50,881 bases of DNA from Pseudomonadota bacterium (lineage in GTDB: Bacteria; Pseudomonadota; Gammaproteobacteria; Steroidobacterales; JBCBZW01). How positions within the stretch are numbered: position 1 is the stretch's first letter; the number at the start of each line of letters is the position of its first letter. A program made the translations under genes and the position numbers. A model generated the notes under the pieces. The model was given only the letters and a program-made list of their open reading frames with translations. It ran no database searches and was not told where the DNA came from. This document shows, piece after piece, positions 48,197 to 50,881 of the stretch. The DNA lies in assembly GCA_039815145.1 (NCBI GenBank), contig JBCBZW010000028.1, positions 1 through 50,881 of the forward strand. Reading direction: 5' to 3'.

Positions 48197-48877
48197 TTAG
48201 CTGCCGGCGTCGGCAGCGTCACGCCACACGCCTGCCTGGAGCAGCTTTCGCTTCAAGCCATCGAGCGGGAATCCCAGCTCGTAGGCCCGTTGCGCGTGCT
48301 CGAGGGCCTTCTCGTGGCGCCCGTTGTCGAGCAGGAGCAGGCCGTAGTTGTAGTGCGCCTCCGCGTACTCCGGAGACAGCTCGATCGCCGTCTCGTACTC
48401 TTCCAGGGCGCGCTCCAACTTACCCGTCTTGCTCAGGAAGACGCCGTACACCATGTGCACGGTCGGGTCGTTGGGGCGCCAGGCGAGGGCGCGCTGGTAG
48501 TAGCAGTCCGGCGCAAACTGGAGCCCCTTCGGATGACGACCCAGAGGCACCTGCATCGTGTACAGCATCACCGCGTACAGCGCCGCATGGTGATTCGGGA
48601 AGGCGCGAAGGGTGTAATCGATGTCCTGGCCGGGCGTGTTCTTGGTGCCCACGCCGCGCCTGGCCTGGGCGACGTCCCGATTGAAATGGTGGCGCTCCAC
48701 CACGGGGAGCTTCTGGCGCTTATGGATCGGGTCGGTGTAGTCGAAGGGCCCGTAGGCGTTTTCGAGAGCACCGCAAAGCTGTGCGTTGTAGCCAGCCGTC
48801 GCCGTCATCGGCATCCATGCAGCGAACAAGGTCAGCGCTGCGATCAGTGGGAACGCGCGAGGCATCGTTCTGTTCAT
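48197..48877 (-). CDS. Periplasmic TPR protein
   Basis: The ATG at 48877 follows GAGGAA with correct spacing (226 residues). A signal peptide covers about residues 1-29 (AFPLIAALTLFAAWMPMTATA). The C-terminal half has TPR units: YALAWRPNDPTVHMVYGVFLSKTGKLERALEEYETAIELSP and EYAEAHYNYGLLLLDNGRHEKALEHAQRAYELG. TPR proteins of this kind are frequent in exosortase-associated polysaccharide loci as scaffold. It is 43 bases before the O-ligase gene on the same strand. Confidence 0.75.
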   Translation of the reverse strand: MNRTMPRAFPLIAALTLFAAWMPMTATAGYNAQLCGALENAYGPFDYTDPIHKRQKLPVVERHHFNRDVAQARRGVGTKNTPGQDIDYTLRAFPNHHAALYAVMLYTMQVPLGRHPKGLQFAPDCYYQRALAWRPNDPTVHMVYGVFLSKTGKLERALEEYETAIELSPEYAEAHYNYGLLLLDNGRHEKALEHAQRAYELGFPLDGLKRKLLQAGVWRDAADAGS

Positions 48878-49032
48878 CCTTGGCTTCCTCATTGTCATAG
48901 TACCCCAACGCTCTTGGCCCTAACTGTCTCGATAGACCATCCAGCAGACCAAAGTTCGCCGGCGCGCCACACAAGCTCACAATCCCTGGCACCGCGGGTT
49001 GTCGGTGCCGCGCCGGCCGATCTCGCGAGCGG

Positions 49033-49851
49033 CTAGAGCTTCCAGGCAGCGGCGTTCAGTCGCTCGAACAGTGCCTCGCATCGCTCGCGCACAGCTGCCT
49101 CGATCTGCGGTGGCTGCTGCTTACCGATCGAGCGCGGGCTGACGAACTGCGAGTGTTCGGTTCGGTGCTGCAATCCAAAGAACTCGAAGACGGCGGGGAA
49201 GTGCCCCGCCGGGTTGCGCACGAAGGTCTCGTAGTTGATCAGCTTGACCCGAGGATCGCCGTTCAGGGCCTGGTCGAAGAAGAGCTGGTTACGCCACATC
49301 CAGAACAGCGCGCACGCGCTCGGGTTGTCGAGTTCGGGGTGGTAAAGCGAGGTCAGCTCTCGATGGCTCTCATCGCTCATGCCGCGCCCGCGCCAACCGG
49401 CCGCCTCGCGGTCTTCCTGCACGATCAGGCGAACCGACTCGGGCATGCCCGTCCACTTCACGACGTGCGAATTCACCACGTCGTCGAAGCGACGATAGAT
49501 CCAAATGGCTCGTGCGCCGGGATAGGTATCGAGCATTCGGCGCAGGTCGTGGAGTTCACACAACACCTTGAACGCGACCGCCGGGGCTCTAGCAGCCTCG
49601 ATGATGCCTGGGACCCGCGCTTCGATGAGTTCGTAGTCCTGGTAGGCGCGAGGATCGGACTCGTTGTAAACAGCCGTGGCGTGGCTGCGCTCCAGCACGT
49701 CCATCAGCATGTTGGTGCCCGAGCGCTGTACGCCCGCCACGAACAACACGCGCTTATCCCCAACCCCCCCGAGGGACGTGAACCGCTGGGACAGCTCCTT
49801 CCGTAGCACCCGGTACTGGGTCGCCGCCTTGCTGACCAAGTTGCTTTTCAT
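49033..49851 (-). CDS. Sulfotransferase
   Basis: This 272-residue protein has the 5'-phosphosulfate loop of PAPS-dependent enzymes, VAGVQRSGTNML (residues 38-49), and the 3'-phosphate region IWIYRRFDDVVNSHVVKW (about 115-132, R and S). NYETFVRNPAGHFPAVFEFFGL (about 206-228) is the usual late motif. The order is complete. It would sulfate a sugar of the surface polysaccharide. It is divergent from the GNAT-like gene, with 447 bases between. Confidence 0.83.
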   Translation of the reverse strand: MKSNLVSKAATQYRVLRKELSQRFTSLGGVGDKRVLFVAGVQRSGTNMLMDVLERSHATAVYNESDPRAYQDYELIEARVPGIIEAARAPAVAFKVLCELHDLRRMLDTYPGARAIWIYRRFDDVVNSHVVKWTGMPESVRLIVQEDREAAGWRGRGMSDESHRELTSLYHPELDNPSACALFWMWRNQLFFDQALNGDPRVKLINYETFVRNPAGHFPAVFEFFGLQHRTEHSQFVSPRSIGKQQPPQIEAAVRERCEALFERLNAAAWKL

Positions 49852-50298
49852 ATCTTATATTTCAACTAGTTATGGCGCTTCCAGGCTGCCTGCGTCAAGC
49901 CGTAGGCTGCCTTGATCGCGCGACACTATAGCGGATAGGCGCCAGCCTCGCCGGTAGCACGCCACACTCCACGGGTAGGAATGTAATCTTTGCTGACTCA
50001 ACAGCTTAAGCCTGGCACCCGTACGCTTCGGCGTTTTCCGAAGAGCGGGCCGATCCTGCGGTCGATTTCGAGCGCTGAACGGCACCTGCCCCACACTGTT
50101 CGCGCCCCGCCCGTAGAACCATCCCGGCCACGGCAAGCCTGCCCGCCGAGCCCCCGGTCATCGCCTTTTCCTTTTCGCATCAGCGACAAAGCGGGGGTTT
50201 TCCTATCTGGGATCCAGACAGTTGACGGTGGCTTGACCTAACGCCACACTCCGAGCGCTCTACGCACCCTCCTTCGTTCCCGGCCCGGGGTTGTCCTG
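49852..50298. other. 447-base divergent intergenic region
   Basis: No convincing gene lies here, although a short plus-strand reading at 49990-50241 exists; its composition is Pro/Arg/Ser-rich and lacks a ribosome-binding site. Promoters for the sulfotransferase and for the GNAT-like gene must be in it. I could not identify clear -35/-10 pairs. Confidence 0.35.
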
Positions 50299-50881
50299 AT
50301 GTTCGCCAAGTTCACCGGCCCGTTTAAAGAATTCGGCCTGTTCGCTGGCATCGTCTACGTCCTGGACCGAATCCTCTCCCGGCTGCCCGGCCAGATGCGC
50401 TTGTACTTCTACGAGCTGATGGTTCAGCCCATTCCGAGCGAACCGCTGGTGCCGGCCAAGTTCGTGAAGCACATGGAGTTTCGGCTCATCGAAGAGGGTG
50501 ACCCGGAAGTGGCGCTGATGCCCGCGCGTGAGGACATCAAGGCCGCACGCTTCGAGCAGGACGTGATCTGCTTCGGCGCCTACAAGAAGGGCGAATTGAT
50601 CGGGTACATCTGGTTCGCGTTCAACCACTACGACGAGGACGAGGTGCGAGCGCGCTTCGAGATCCACCCCGCCGATGCCTCGGTGTTCGACTTCGATCTC
50701 TACCTCTTCGAAGCCTACCGAATGGGTTTCAGCTTCGTCGGCATGTGGGACGGGGCGAGTCGCTACCTGCGTGAGCGCGGAGTGCGCTATACCTTCAGCC
50801 GTTTGACGCGTTTCAACACGGCCTCGCGCCGGGCGCACGATCACCTCGGCTGGAAGCGCATCGGCCGAGCCCTGTTCCTGA
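50299..50881 (+). CDS. GNAT-like acetyltransferase, C-terminus beyond window
   Basis: The ATG at 50299 opens a frame of 194 codons to the window edge. The product begins MFAKFTGPFKEFGLFAGIVYVLDRILSRLPG and contains DVICFGAYKKGELIGYIWFAFNHYDEDEV, RARFEIHP and YLRERGVRYTFSRLTRFNTASRRAHDHLGWKRIG, the last resembling the C-terminal acetyl-CoA-binding end of GNAT enzymes (N..s...h..lGw...g). Such genes occur in exosortase-type polysaccharide loci and may acetylate sugars. No ribosome-binding site is obvious. It is an inference, moderately supported. Confidence 0.6.
   Translation, partial: MFAKFTGPFKEFGLFAGIVYVLDRILSRLPGQMRLYFYELMVQPIPSEPLVPAKFVKHMEFRLIEEGDPEVALMPAREDIKAARFEQDVICFGAYKKGELIGYIWFAFNHYDEDEVRARFEIHPADASVFDFDLYLFEAYRMGFSFVGMWDGASRYLRERGVRYTFSRLTRFNTASRRAHDHLGWKRIGRALFL

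Noticed and set aside
50260-50844. Minus-strand frame at the right edge
   Set aside because: It is antisense to the GNAT-like gene, which has recognisable motifs and continues past the edge.
1-50881. CRISPR arrays, insertion sequences and complete rRNA genes
   Set aside because: No regularly spaced direct repeats with unique spacers, transposase genes or rRNA sequences were seen; the regular repeats found lie in coding regions or are phage iterons.

Overview
The window is high-GC DNA from a gammaproteobacterium-like Gram-negative host. The host genes suggest this: WecB, a Wzx-type flippase, an exosortase-A-type O-ligase and a GlyGly-CTERM protein, a combination typical of marine or environmental Gammaproteobacteria. 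Positions 1 to about 34,281 are an integrated tailed phage that runs off the left edge; the rest is host chromosome carrying a surface-polysaccharide locus.

Prophage, read from its integrase end. A 3' fragment of tRNA-Val(CAC) at 34,232-34,281 marks the right attachment site. Inside it lie a pentapeptide-repeat cargo gene, a tyrosine integrase, an excisionase-like gene, a PD-(D/E)XK exonuclease and a Sak4-like recombinase (31.5-29.9 kb, plus strand). A control region at 28.2-29.3 kb holds a small repressor, a Cro-like gene and four copies of a GCACAATTGTGC-type operator. Leftward from it (minus strand) run Cro, a replication initiator carrying six internal iterons, a Holliday-junction nuclease, a DUF5675 protein and a Q-like antiterminator. 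An accessory block follows at 20.9-25.6 kb: two membrane proteins, a secreted lectin-fold-like protein and an unassigned soluble protein. Then comes a long leftward late operon: receptor-binding proteins, small lysis-like genes, HNH nuclease, a second membrane-anchored pentapeptide protein, terminases, portal, protease, capsid, head-tail connectors, tail tube, a tail chaperone with a -1 frameshift site, tape measure and tail tip proteins. It is a HK97-like, probably cos-packaging siphovirus.

Host region (34.5-50.9 kb). The genes are a FkbM methyltransferase, a secreted propeller-like protein, a second methyltransferase, a 54-residue membrane protein, two secreted proteins (one GlyGly-CTERM), an ECF sigma factor with its YCII partner, and a polysaccharide cluster: GT4 glycosyltransferase, WecB, flippase, Ig-like lipoprotein, exosortase-A-type O-ligase, TPR protein, sulfotransferase and a partial GNAT-like gene.

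The signals most worth following are: the promoter followed at once by two terminators in front of the late operon, paired with a Q-like gene; the phased palindromic iterons inside the initiator gene; the two related membrane-pentapeptide cargo proteins; the unassigned membrane-protein pair in the accessory block; and a candidate terminator-ended small RNA near 29.5-29.66 kb. All functional calls rest on reading the sequence and family knowledge; no search was run.
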